Part shown: positions 53,377 through 61,481 of the stretch, in pieces
Layout: every line of letters starts with the position of its first letter
Position numbering within the stretch: position 1 is the first letter of the stretch
From: Hydrogenophaga sp.
Lineage (GTDB): Bacteria > Pseudomonadota > Gammaproteobacteria > Burkholderiales > Burkholderiaceae_C
DNA length: 64,000 bases
NCBI GenBank assembly: GCA_016741995.1
Contig: JACVCO010000007.1
Span: 124,001 to 188,000, forward strand
Direction: 5' to 3'
Translations under genes and position numbers: made by a program
The notes under the pieces: model-generated
Told to the model about the DNA's origin: nothing
Database searches by the model: none
What the model saw: only the letters and a program-made list of their open reading frames with translations

Positions 53377-54680
53377 CCGCCGGTGCTTTTGAACAGGAGG
53401 TTGGGCAGCCACAGGCTCAGCGCGGGCACGGCGGCGATCAGCAGCACCCGGACGAGGTCGGCCGTGATGAACGGCAGCACGCCGCGCACGATGGCGCCCA
53501 TGGGAATGTCCGGCGTCACCGACCGGATCACGAACAGGTTGACGCCGATCGGGGGGGTGATGAGACCGATCTCGACCACGACCACGATCAGGATGCCGAA
53601 CCACACCGGGTCGAAGCCGAGCGCCACGACGATGGGGAAGAAGATCGGCACCGTGAGCAGGATCATGGACAGGCTCTCGAGCACGCAGCCGAGCACCAGG
53701 TAGATCGCGATCATCACCAGGATCACGCCGAACGGCGACAACCCACTGCCTTGCACCATGGCCAACAGGCCCTCGTGCACGCCGGTGATGTTGACGAACT
53801 CACCGAACAGGGCCGCGCCCAGGATGATCGCGAACATCATCGCGGAGGTGCGTGCGCTGTCCGCGAAGATCTCGCGGATCTGCGCGAGGTTGAGATTGTG
53901 GCGCGTGAGCGCGAACAGCAGCGCCGCCGCGGCACCGATGCCGGACGCCTCGACCGAGGTGAACAGGCCGCCGTAGATGCCGCCCATGACGATGCCGAAG
54001 ATCGCCGCCACCGGCCAGAGCGTGCGCAGCAGCGAGCGGCCATCCATCTTCACGCGCTCGGTGCTGAGCGGTGCCTGCGAAGGATCGCGCCAGACCATGT
54101 AGCGCACAGCGAGCATGTAGCCGATCACCGCGATGATGCCTGGCACGATGCCTGCCGCGAACAGCTTGCCGATGTGCGTCTGCGTGGCCACGCCATAGAC
54201 GACCATGATCACCGAGGGCGGGATCAGGATGCCCAGCGTGCCGCCCGCGGCCACCGCGGCGCTGGCCAGCTTGTCGCCATAACCCAGGCGGCGCATCTCG
54301 GGGATCGCGACCTTGCCCATCGTGGCCGCGGTGGCCACGCTGGAACCACAGATGGCACCGAAGGCCCCGCAGGCGGCCACCGTCGCCATGGCCACGCCAC
54401 CGCGGCGGCGGCCGATCATGGCCTGCGCGGCACGGAACAGATCGCCCGAGATGCCGGCGCCGGCCACGAGGTTGCCCATCAGCACGAAGAGTGGCAGCAC
54501 GATCAGCGTGTAGACCAGCGTGCTGTCGCGCGTGATGGTGGCCACCATGCTGAGCGCGGGCGTCCAGCCGTTGAGCAACACGACACCACCGAAGCCCACG
54601 AGGCCGAGCGCGGTGGCGATCGGCACCTGCAGAAAGATCAGCGCAAAGGCGATCAGGAAACCCAGGGACACCGCGAGCAT
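53373..54680 (-). CDS. dctM: TRAP transporter large permease (DctM family)
   Basis: The 435-aa membrane protein has GTLGILIPPSVIMVVYGV, VYTLIVLPLFVLMGNLV and the C-terminal EIGLITPPIGVNLFV, all DctM signatures. GGAGA precedes the chosen ATG. It lies one base after the small-permease stop and overlaps the kinase gene by 4 nt, so transport and first metabolic steps are co-translated. Confidence 0.92.
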   Translation of the reverse strand: MLAVSLGFLIAFALIFLQVPIATALGLVGFGGVVLLNGWTPALSMVATITRDSTLVYTLIVLPLFVLMGNLVAGAGISGDLFRAAQAMIGRRRGGVAMATVAACGAFGAICGSSVATAATMGKVAIPEMRRLGYGDKLASAAVAAGGTLGILIPPSVIMVVYGVATQTHIGKLFAAGIVPGIIAVIGYMLAVRYMVWRDPSQAPLSTERVKMDGRSLLRTLWPVAAIFGIVMGGIYGGLFTSVEASGIGAAAALLFALTRHNLNLAQIREIFADSARTSAMMFAIILGAALFGEFVNITGVHEGLLAMVQGSGLSPFGVILVMIAIYLVLGCVLESLSMILLTVPIFFPIVVALGFDPVWFGILIVVVVEIGLITPPIGVNLFVIRSVTPDIPMGAIVRGVLPFITADLVRVLLIAAVPALSLWLPNLLFKSTGG

Positions 54681-54681
54681 T

Positions 54682-55173
54682 TCAATCTCCGTGGCCGCCG
54701 GGGGCCGCCGATTCACCCAACAAACCCAGGGCCTGGCCCACGAACACCAGCGCGCTCAGGCCCGCCAGCGCCGTCATGCCCCACAGCACCCAGGCCGTGG
54801 GCAGGCCGAGGATGGCCGACGCATCGCCGTACTCGGCCGAGCGCAGCGCCTGACGGCCGCAGCACAAGGCCACGATGCCGAACAGGGCCGCGCCCACGCC
54901 ACCCGCCAGCACGCGCTGCGCCACCCGCGTGGCGCGCGGCACCGGAATCAGGTCGACCACGATGTGGCCCGCGCGACGCGCCAGGACGGGATAGAACACG
55001 AACACCATGAGGGCCAGCAGCACCTCGGCGGCCTCCGTGCCCCACAGCAGCGGGCTGTTGAAGAGGTTGCGGCCCACCACATCCACGAACACGATGACCA
55101 TCAGGGCCAGCAGGCTCAGCGTGCCCAGGTTCGTGAGGGCCCGTTCCACCCGTCCTTGCGTCGCTTGCGCCAT
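54682..55173 (-). CDS. dctQ: TRAP transporter small permease (DctQ family)
   Basis: The 163-aa protein has four hydrophobic segments and DctQ features (VDVVGRNLFNSPLLWGTEAAEVLLALMVF; GHIVVDLIP). It pairs with the DctM protein encoded directly downstream. Confidence 0.88.
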   Translation of the reverse strand: MAQATQGRVERALTNLGTLSLLALMVIVFVDVVGRNLFNSPLLWGTEAAEVLLALMVFVFYPVLARRAGHIVVDLIPVPRATRVAQRVLAGGVGAALFGIVALCCGRQALRSAEYGDASAILGLPTAWVLWGMTALAGLSALVFVGQALGLLGESAAPGGHGD

Positions 55174-55176
55174 GTC

Positions 55177-56208
55177 TTACTTTCCAGCGGCCACGTCGGC
55201 GCGCAGCTGGTCCAGCAGCTTCTGCGGATCGGCCACGCCCTTCTTCTTGGCCTTCTCGATCCAGTCCTTCTCCACCGGCGCGAGCACCTTCTTCATATCG
55301 GCGACCAGTGCGGGCGGTGCGATCTCCACGCTTTTGCCGGCGGCCCTCAGGCCGTCGAACGCGGCGCGATCGCCCTTGGCATAGGCGGCACCGATCTTGG
55401 CCGCGAACACGTCACCGCTGATCTTGGTGATCGCTTCGCGGTCGGCGGCGCTGATCGAGTTCCACTTGGCTTCGTTGATGCCGAACACCAGCACGGTGTT
55501 GTAGATCGCGCCCGGCACGATGGTGGCGTAAGGCACCAGGTCGTTGAGCTTGAAGGCGGGGATGGACTCGGGCGGCATCAGCGTGCCGTCGAGCACCCCG
55601 GAGGACATCAGCTCATAGGTCTCGCTCACCGGCTTGCTCACCGGCACCGCGCCCAGCAGTGTGAGGGCTTGTGTGGCGCTGGGCTGCGGGCTGCGCACCT
55701 TCAGGCCCTTGAAGTCGGCGACGCTGCGCAGTGCGCGCTTGTTGTTGAAGATCTGGCCGGGCGACACCACGTAGACCGACAGCGGGTGCACGCCCTTGAA
55801 CTCACCGTAGCTCGCCAGGTGCTTGCGGTAGAAGCGGTCGGCGATGGGCGCGAGCACCTCGGGGTTGTCGCTCACGAAGGGCATCTGCAGCGCTTCGAGA
55901 ATGTCGAAGCGGTTGGGCGTGTAGCCGGGAATGAAGACCACCAGATCGGCCTGGCCGTCGCGCGCGACGTCGAACTGCGCGGGCAGCGTGCCCACCACTT
56001 TCGGCAACGTGTCGATCTTCACGCGGCCAGCGGTGACCTTCTCCACCTCGGCGATCCAGGGCTCGATCACCTCGACGCGCATGGCCTGGCCCGCGGGCAG
56101 CCAGTTCGAATATTTGATGACGGTGGTCTGCGCGGCGGCCGGTGCGCTGGCGGCGAAGGCGCCGATCAGGGCCAGGGCGCCGACGAGGCGGCGGGTGCGG
56201 GAAATCAT
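55177..56208 (-). CDS. dctP: TRAP transporter solute receptor (DctP family)
   Basis: The 343-aa protein has a signal peptide ending near PAAAQ and a DctP fold: KYSNWLPAGQAMRVEVIEPWIAEVEK, QFDVARDGQADLVVF, FKGLKVRSPQPSATQALTLLGAVPV. The arginine in KVRSP corresponds to the carboxylate-binding arginine of DctP receptors, so the ligand is probably a carboxylic acid. It is the first gene of a seven-gene operon; a TetR-type operator lies 80 nt upstream. Confidence 0.9.
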   Translation of the reverse strand: MISRTRRLVGALALIGAFAASAPAAAQTTVIKYSNWLPAGQAMRVEVIEPWIAEVEKVTAGRVKIDTLPKVVGTLPAQFDVARDGQADLVVFIPGYTPNRFDILEALQMPFVSDNPEVLAPIADRFYRKHLASYGEFKGVHPLSVYVVSPGQIFNNKRALRSVADFKGLKVRSPQPSATQALTLLGAVPVSKPVSETYELMSSGVLDGTLMPPESIPAFKLNDLVPYATIVPGAIYNTVLVFGINEAKWNSISAADREAITKISGDVFAAKIGAAYAKGDRAAFDGLRAAGKSVEIAPPALVADMKKVLAPVEKDWIEKAKKKGVADPQKLLDQLRADVAAGK

Positions 56209-56287
56209 GGCGTGTCTCCTTGGTTTCGGGGGGCTGAAGGAAGGGCGAAAAACCGCTCGACATCGAGCGCTGGAGCGGATTCAATAA

Positions 56288-56307
56288 TAGTCCGACGGGA
56301 CGGTATA
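56288..56307. promoter_or_regulatory. TetR operator D (upstream of TRAP/LvaAB-like operon)
   Basis: TAGTCCGACGGGACGGTATA keeps the TA-N2-CCG-N-C half-sites of the other copies. A minus-strand -10 candidate TATTAT (56289-56284) overlaps its end. Confidence 0.78.
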
Positions 56308-56360
56308 TGAGAAGGGTCTGGCAACGGCTTTCACTTGGGGTTTCCCCTGCATGGTGGCGA

Positions 56361-57581
56361 TCAGCGGTGGTGGCTGCGCACGACACCGCGGTCGTGCAGG
56401 CGGCCGAACTGCGCGGCATCGACACCGAGCAGTTGCGACAGCACCTCTTCGGTGTGTTCGCCCAGCCGCGGCGCGGCCTGCACCGGCTGGCGCGGCACCG
56501 CACCGAAATCGAGCGGAATGCCCGCGAGCAGCATCTCGCCCACACCCGGCTGGTTCACCGCGCTGAACATCGGGTTCGCGGGTGAACACGACGGGTCTTG
56601 CAGCAGTTCGGCCACGCCCTGGTAGCGGCTCCAGCACACGCCGTGCTGGTCGAAGGCCTGCGCCACGTCGGCGCAGCGGCGCGCGGCGATCCACGGGCCC
56701 ACCAGGGCCGCGATGTCTTCACGCGCGCGGAAGCGGTTGCCCTCCTTCGACAGGTCGAGGTCGAGGCGCTGACCCAGGGCCTCGATCGCGTCGCCGAGTT
56801 GCGTGGCCTGCACGATGGAGCGCCACTGTTTGAGCGTGAGGCCGACCACCATCACGCGCTCACCGTCGGCGGTGACGAAGTCCTGCCCGAAGGCGCCGAA
56901 CAAGGCGTTGCCGTGCCGCTCGCGCGGCTGCCCCTGCTGCGCCTCGGCGATGAAGCCCAGGTGCTGCATCACCGCCAGGGCCACGTCTTCCAGCGCCAGC
57001 TTCACGTGTTGCCCTTGCCCGGTGCGGCGGCGGTGGCGTTCCGCGGCCAGCAGGCCCACCGCCACCATCTGGCCGGTGATCAGGTCCCAGGCCGGCAGCA
57101 CGTGGTTGACGGCGCTGTCGTGGCCGACCGGGCCGGTCATGTAAGGCAGGCCCAGGCGCGCGTTGACGGTGTAGTCCACCGCCGAGCCGCCGTGGCGATC
57201 GCCTTGCAGCGTGAGCTGGATGAGATCGGGCCGGCGCGCCTTGAGCTGTTCGTGGTCGAGCCAGCCGCGCGGCGGGAAATTGGTGAGGAACAGGCCGGCG
57301 TCGTCGCCCGGCGCGCAGGCGATCGCCATCGCGAGTTCGCGGCCCTCGGGCGAGGCGAGGTCGAGCGCCACCGAGCGCTTGGCCTTGTTCAGGCCGCACC
57401 AGAACAGGCTGGTGTTGTCGGCGGTCACCGGCCAGCGCCGGTGGTCGAGCCCGCCACCCAGGGCGTCGATGCGGATGACATCGGCGCCCATCTGCGCCAG
57501 CGTCATGCCGCCCAGCGGCGCGGCCACGAAAGCGGCGGCTTCCACCACGCGCATGCCGGAGAGGATGGCGGTCTGTGTCAT
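56361..57581 (-). CDS. CaiB/BaiF family III CoA transferase, methylfumaryl-CoA isomerase-like
   Basis: The 406-aa protein has the family III fold with the probable catalytic aspartate in VLPAWDLITGQ. The overall pattern (MRVVEAAAFVAAPLGGMTLAQMGADVIR; FWCGLNKAKRSVALDL; FLTNFPPRGWL) is that of enzymes annotated as 2-methylfumaryl-CoA isomerase (Mct), an intramolecular CoA transferase of the 3-hydroxypropionate bicycle. In this operon it may instead move CoA between carboxyl groups of a dicarboxylic intermediate. It ends the operon that enters from the right edge. Confidence 0.75.
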   Translation of the reverse strand: MTQTAILSGMRVVEAAAFVAAPLGGMTLAQMGADVIRIDALGGGLDHRRWPVTADNTSLFWCGLNKAKRSVALDLASPEGRELAMAIACAPGDDAGLFLTNFPPRGWLDHEQLKARRPDLIQLTLQGDRHGGSAVDYTVNARLGLPYMTGPVGHDSAVNHVLPAWDLITGQMVAVGLLAAERHRRRTGQGQHVKLALEDVALAVMQHLGFIAEAQQGQPRERHGNALFGAFGQDFVTADGERVMVVGLTLKQWRSIVQATQLGDAIEALGQRLDLDLSKEGNRFRAREDIAALVGPWIAARRCADVAQAFDQHGVCWSRYQGVAELLQDPSCSPANPMFSAVNQPGVGEMLLAGIPLDFGAVPRQPVQAAPRLGEHTEEVLSQLLGVDAAQFGRLHDRGVVRSHHR

Positions 57582-57585
57582 GCGA

Positions 57586-59271
57586 TCAGGCCTCTGCGAT
57601 GCCGAGGACGCGTTCCATCAGGGCGCGCGCCACCACCTTGAGCGCCAGGGTTTCCTCGGCGCCTTCGAAGATCGAGAGCACGCGCGCGTCCACGAAGTAG
57701 CGGCTCACCGGCGTCTCTTCCGCGTAGCCCATGCCGCCGTGCAGTTGCAGCGCTTCGCGGGTCACGAGTTCGGCCGAGCGGCAGGCCAGCAGCTTCACCA
57801 GGCTGGCCTCCATGCGGCCCTTGCCGCTGTCGACGACGCCGGCCACGGTGTACGCAAGGCGCCGGCACGCGGCGTGGCGCGCGGCCATGCGCGCGATCTT
57901 GGCCTGCGTGAGGGCCAGGTCGGCGAGTGGCGCGCCGAACACCTTGCGGTCCTGCGTGTAGCGCACGGCCGCGCGCAGCGCCGCGCGCATCACGCCGCAG
58001 GCGCGGGCCGATGTCTGCATGCGGCCACCGACCATGCCGGCCAGCGTGTAGTAGAAGCCCTTGCCCAGCCCGGCCTCGCCACCGACCAGGTTGGCGTCGG
58101 GCACGAAGTAATCCTGGAAGGACAGGTCGAAGGAGTGCATGCCGCGGTAGCCGATGGTGGGGATGGCGCGGCCCGTGAGCTTGCCGCCGCCTTCCTGCAC
58201 CACCTCGAATTCGTGCGTGTCGAACGAGGGCTTTTCCGCCAGCAGCACCGACAGGCCCTTGTGGCCCAGCGAGCGGTCGGGGTCGGTGCGCGTCACCACC
58301 ATGAGCACGCCCGCCTTGCCGGCGAAGGTGCACCAGGTCTTGGCGCCGTTGAGCACCCAGCCGCCCGGCACGCGCGTGCCCTTGAGCACGCAGGCCGCGA
58401 GGTCGGAGCCGTAGTCGGGCTCGGTCATGGCGATGGCGCACAGCGGATCGCCCGCGGCCAGGCGCGGCAGCCAGTGGTGCTTCTGTTCGTCGGTGCCGCC
58501 CGCGAGCAGCGCGCGCGTGAGGATCTCGGGCCGCGTGATCAGGCTGCCCGCGGCGGCCAGCGAACCTTCGGACAAGGCCTCGGTCACCACCACCATCAGC
58601 AGCGTGTCGTCGTGGTCGTTGGGGGCGCTGCCGCCGTGTGCCTCGGGAATCGCCAGGCCGAATACGCCCATTTCGCGCATGGGCTGCAACAGGGATTCGG
58701 GCACGGTGAGGTCGTGGCGGTGGATGGCCTCGGCCTGCGGCGCGACGACCTCCTGCGCGAAGCGGCGGAAGGCGTCCTGTGCCATGGCGTGCTGCTCGTC
58801 CAGCGCCACCTCGCCCACGATGCCTTGCGCGTCGATCACGCCGCGGCCCGCGGCCCGCAGGGCCTCGCGGCCGCCCGCGGCCTGGCGCAGCGCACGCCAC
58901 GCGGGCAGGGCGCGCAGCGCATCGACAGCGGCCAGGTCCTGCCCGGCCTCGGCCAGCATCACGTCCAAGCGGTCGAGCAGCGCCACCACGGCATCCACGG
59001 TGAAGACCAGCGCCAGGCGCGCGTCCAGCGGATCGCTGGTGGGTGTGAGCGCGGCGATGGCGGTCTCGGCCGCCAGCAGCTCGGCGCCGGCCCAGGCCAT
59101 TTCGAAGCTCGCCACCTGTTGCTCGTCCAGGCGCCCGGCGTTGAGGCGGCCGCCCTCCTGGCAATGCTGTGCCAGTGCCAGCACGCCGCCGTCGAAGAGT
59201 GCGCGCACCCGCGCCAGGGTGGCGGCCGCGTCTGCGATCTGTTGTTGCATCGGTTCGTTCATGTCTGACAT
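57586..59271 (-). CDS. Acyl-CoA dehydrogenase with N-terminal helical extension
   Basis: The 561-aa protein is much longer than a usual ACAD (about 380-400). About 170 residues of helical, Ala/Leu-rich sequence precede the dehydrogenase domain, which then has AIAMTEPDYGSDLA, WVLNGAKTWCTFAGK and LQLHGGMGYAEETPVSRYFVDARVL. The glycine-rich LHGGMGY helix matches normal ACADs. The start shares a base with the stop of the CrtI-like gene (TGATG at 59271); ATG 59262 is the alternative. The extension may bind a partner or another domain. Confidence 0.83.
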   Translation of the reverse strand: MSDMNEPMQQQIADAAATLARVRALFDGGVLALAQHCQEGGRLNAGRLDEQQVASFEMAWAGAELLAAETAIAALTPTSDPLDARLALVFTVDAVVALLDRLDVMLAEAGQDLAAVDALRALPAWRALRQAAGGREALRAAGRGVIDAQGIVGEVALDEQHAMAQDAFRRFAQEVVAPQAEAIHRHDLTVPESLLQPMREMGVFGLAIPEAHGGSAPNDHDDTLLMVVVTEALSEGSLAAAGSLITRPEILTRALLAGGTDEQKHHWLPRLAAGDPLCAIAMTEPDYGSDLAACVLKGTRVPGGWVLNGAKTWCTFAGKAGVLMVVTRTDPDRSLGHKGLSVLLAEKPSFDTHEFEVVQEGGGKLTGRAIPTIGYRGMHSFDLSFQDYFVPDANLVGGEAGLGKGFYYTLAGMVGGRMQTSARACGVMRAALRAAVRYTQDRKVFGAPLADLALTQAKIARMAARHAACRRLAYTVAGVVDSGKGRMEASLVKLLACRSAELVTREALQLHGGMGYAEETPVSRYFVDARVLSIFEGAEETLALKVVARALMERVLGIAEA

Positions 59272-60587
59272 CAAGCGGCCCTGCCCACGCCCAGCACGCC
59301 CAGCGCCCGGTGCGCCGCTTCGCGGCCGGTGTCCACGCAGGCCTGGGTGCCGCCACCACCGTAGTCCTTCACCGCGTCGCCCACGTTCCACAGGTTGGGC
59401 AGCGGCGTTTCCTGCGGCAGGTCGTACCCGGCGCAGGAGCGCTGGGCCGGCCACTCGTCGCGCATCACGCGGATCGACAGGATCTTCGCTTCGGCGAAGC
59501 CCGGGAATTCGTTGCGCAGGTCCTGCAGGCCCAGCTCGGTTTCGGCCTTCTCGTCGAAATCGCCCAGCGCGGGCTTGGGCACCACGTAGGCCACGTAGAG
59601 GTGCCAGCCGGGCGGCGCCATCTCGGGGCAGGTGGCCGTGAGTTCACCCATGTTGCACAGGCGCTCGGTGTTGGCGAAGGTGATGAGGCCGGGCTGGTCG
59701 ATCAGCCGCTGTTGCGTGGCGAAGTTGACCACGATGTTGGCGGCCGGGCGCAGCACCTTGCGGGCCTTGGCCACGTAGGCCTCGCCCATGGCCGCCTCGC
59801 CGGCCAGCTTGATCGTCGCGCTCGGGCCGATGTTGCTGATGACCACGCGGGCGTCGATGCGCTGCGTGACGCCGTTGCGCACCACGTCCACCCCTGTCGC
59901 GCGGCCGTCGGCCACGTGGATCCTGCTCACGGGCGCGTCGAGCCAGATCTCGCCGCCCTTGGCGCGGATGCCGGCGCCCAGGTCGTTCCACAGGCCGATG
60001 GTGCCGCGCGGGCAGAAGCCGAAGCGCTTGAACGCGCCCTTGAAGGCGAAGTAGGTGAGGAAGGCGCGCGCGGGCAGCTCGTCGGCGTTGGCGGCCCAGA
60101 TGGCGGCGCAGAAGTTGCGGAACAGGCGGTGCACCGTCGCGTTCTTGGTGAACTTCTTCAGCCAGTCTTCGGTGCTCAGCGTTTCCTCCGGCAGCTCGGC
60201 GTTGCCCTTGCGCACATCGCCGAAGCTCGCGCCGATCTTCGCGGCCGCCTTGGTCAGGCCACCGAGGATGAGGTTCCAGCCGCCGCCCTTGCTGGGGTCG
60301 ATGATCTTGCCGTCGATGCGGAAGACGGTGGCGGGCTGGGGCTCGCGCACATCCAGCGGCACACCCAGCAGGTCGAAGGTCTGCTCGAAGCCGCTGCCGC
60401 GCTCGATCGCGATCGCGCCGCGGTTGACGATGAAGCCGTCGATCTCTTCGCTGGACGCTCGACCACCGAGGCGGTCCAGCGATTCCACCAGCAGCACCTT
60501 GCGCCCGGCGGCCACCAGGTGGGCCGCGGCGCTCATGCCACCGGCGCCGGCACCGATGACGATCGCGTCGTAGTGGGCTTGGGTCAT
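59271..60587 (-). CDS. NAD(P)/FAD-dependent oxidoreductase, phytoene dehydrogenase (CrtI)-like
   Basis: The 438-aa protein starts with the dinucleotide motif DAIVIGAGAGGMSAAAHLVAAGRKVLLVE, then RLGGRASSEEIDGF as in CrtI-type flavoproteins, and ends with LWNVGDAVKDYGGGGTQACVDTGREAA. Members desaturate or isomerise isoprenoids, but others act on cyclic acids. It lies between a hydratase gene and an ACAD gene, so an oxidation step on a cyclic or isoprenoid acyl-CoA is plausible. No carotenoid genes accompany it. Confidence 0.82.
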   Translation of the reverse strand: MTQAHYDAIVIGAGAGGMSAAAHLVAAGRKVLLVESLDRLGGRASSEEIDGFIVNRGAIAIERGSGFEQTFDLLGVPLDVREPQPATVFRIDGKIIDPSKGGGWNLILGGLTKAAAKIGASFGDVRKGNAELPEETLSTEDWLKKFTKNATVHRLFRNFCAAIWAANADELPARAFLTYFAFKGAFKRFGFCPRGTIGLWNDLGAGIRAKGGEIWLDAPVSRIHVADGRATGVDVVRNGVTQRIDARVVISNIGPSATIKLAGEAAMGEAYVAKARKVLRPAANIVVNFATQQRLIDQPGLITFANTERLCNMGELTATCPEMAPPGWHLYVAYVVPKPALGDFDEKAETELGLQDLRNEFPGFAEAKILSIRVMRDEWPAQRSCAGYDLPQETPLPNLWNVGDAVKDYGGGGTQACVDTGREAAHRALGVLGVGRAA

Positions 60588-60623
60588 CTTGTCTCCTGTT
60601 GCGTTCTGTTGAATGGGTCGGAC

Positions 60624-61481
60624 TCAGCGCCAGCGCAGTTGCGCCGTCATGCCGATGGCCCCGCTCGGGTCGGCCGTCCAGAGCGCGGCGCCGCCGTCGT
60701 CGGGGCGGCCACACAGGCGCAGCGCATCGGTGTCGAAGGCGGGCCGCTGCGCACGGAAGCCGAAGTGCGCCACGGCGGCATCGGTTTTCTCGCGCGCGGC
60801 CAGATCGAGCAGCAGCGTGGCGAGCAAGGGGCCGTGCACCACCAGCGCGGGGTAGAACTCCTCGCGCGTGGCGTAGTCGCGGTCGTAGTGGATGCGGTGG
60901 CCGTTGTAGGTGAGCGCGGAGAAGCGGAACAGCATCACCGGGTCGGGCTGCACGGCGCGCTGCCACGTGGCGTCGGCGGGCGCGGCTTCGCCGGGTGGCA
61001 ACGGCGTGGGCGCCGTGGGCGCTTCGCGGTAGACGATGTGCTGCAGCTCGTCGATGCAGGCCTCGCCGTCTTGCGACAGCGCGTGCGCGACGGTCACGAA
61101 CACCAGCGCACCGGCCTTGCCTTGTTTCAGGTCCACGCTGCGCACGGTGGAGGTCTTGCCGGCGACGCGGCCCAGGCGCAGCGGCCGGTGCACGGTCAGC
61201 TCGCCCGCGGCCCACATGCGCCGGGGCAGCGGCACCGGCGGCAGGAAGCCACCGCGCTTCGGGTGGCCGTCGGCGCCGGTGCCTTCGCGGCTCGGCGCGT
61301 CCAGAAAGTAGAGCCAGTGCCAGGGCAGCGGCAGCGCATCGCCCTCACCGGGCGCGTCGGCGCGGTCGAGCAGGCCGGCCAGCGCACGCGCCGGGAACGG
61401 GTCGAGGTGCTGCTCGCGCGTCTCGCTGCGGCCCACCCACTGGCGCAGGTGGTCGAGGTCGATGGTTGGCGTGCCGCTCAC
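60624..61481 (-). CDS. HTD2/MaoC-like hydratase (mesaconyl-C4-CoA hydratase-like)
   Basis: The 285-aa protein has two hot-dog halves. The first has PLPRRMWAAGELTVHRPLRLG, and the second the dehydratase motif FRFSALTYNGHRIHYDRDYA followed by PALVVHGPLLATLLLDLA. This is the FAS1-like/HTD2 group, which includes mesaconyl-C4-CoA and itaconyl-CoA hydratases. It overlaps the 3-hydroxyacyl-CoA dehydrogenase gene by 4 nt. It could hydrate an enoyl-CoA with a second carboxyl or branch. Confidence 0.82.
   Translation of the reverse strand: MSGTPTIDLDHLRQWVGRSETREQHLDPFPARALAGLLDRADAPGEGDALPLPWHWLYFLDAPSREGTGADGHPKRGGFLPPVPLPRRMWAAGELTVHRPLRLGRVAGKTSTVRSVDLKQGKAGALVFVTVAHALSQDGEACIDELQHIVYREAPTAPTPLPPGEAAPADATWQRAVQPDPVMLFRFSALTYNGHRIHYDRDYATREEFYPALVVHGPLLATLLLDLAAREKTDAAVAHFGFRAQRPAFDTDALRLCGRPDDGGAALWTADPSGAIGMTAQLRWR

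Noticed and set aside
59271..60587. Carotenoid biosynthesis (crtI)
   Set aside because: No other carotenoid genes are near and all neighbours are acyl-CoA enzymes; CrtI-like folds have wider roles.
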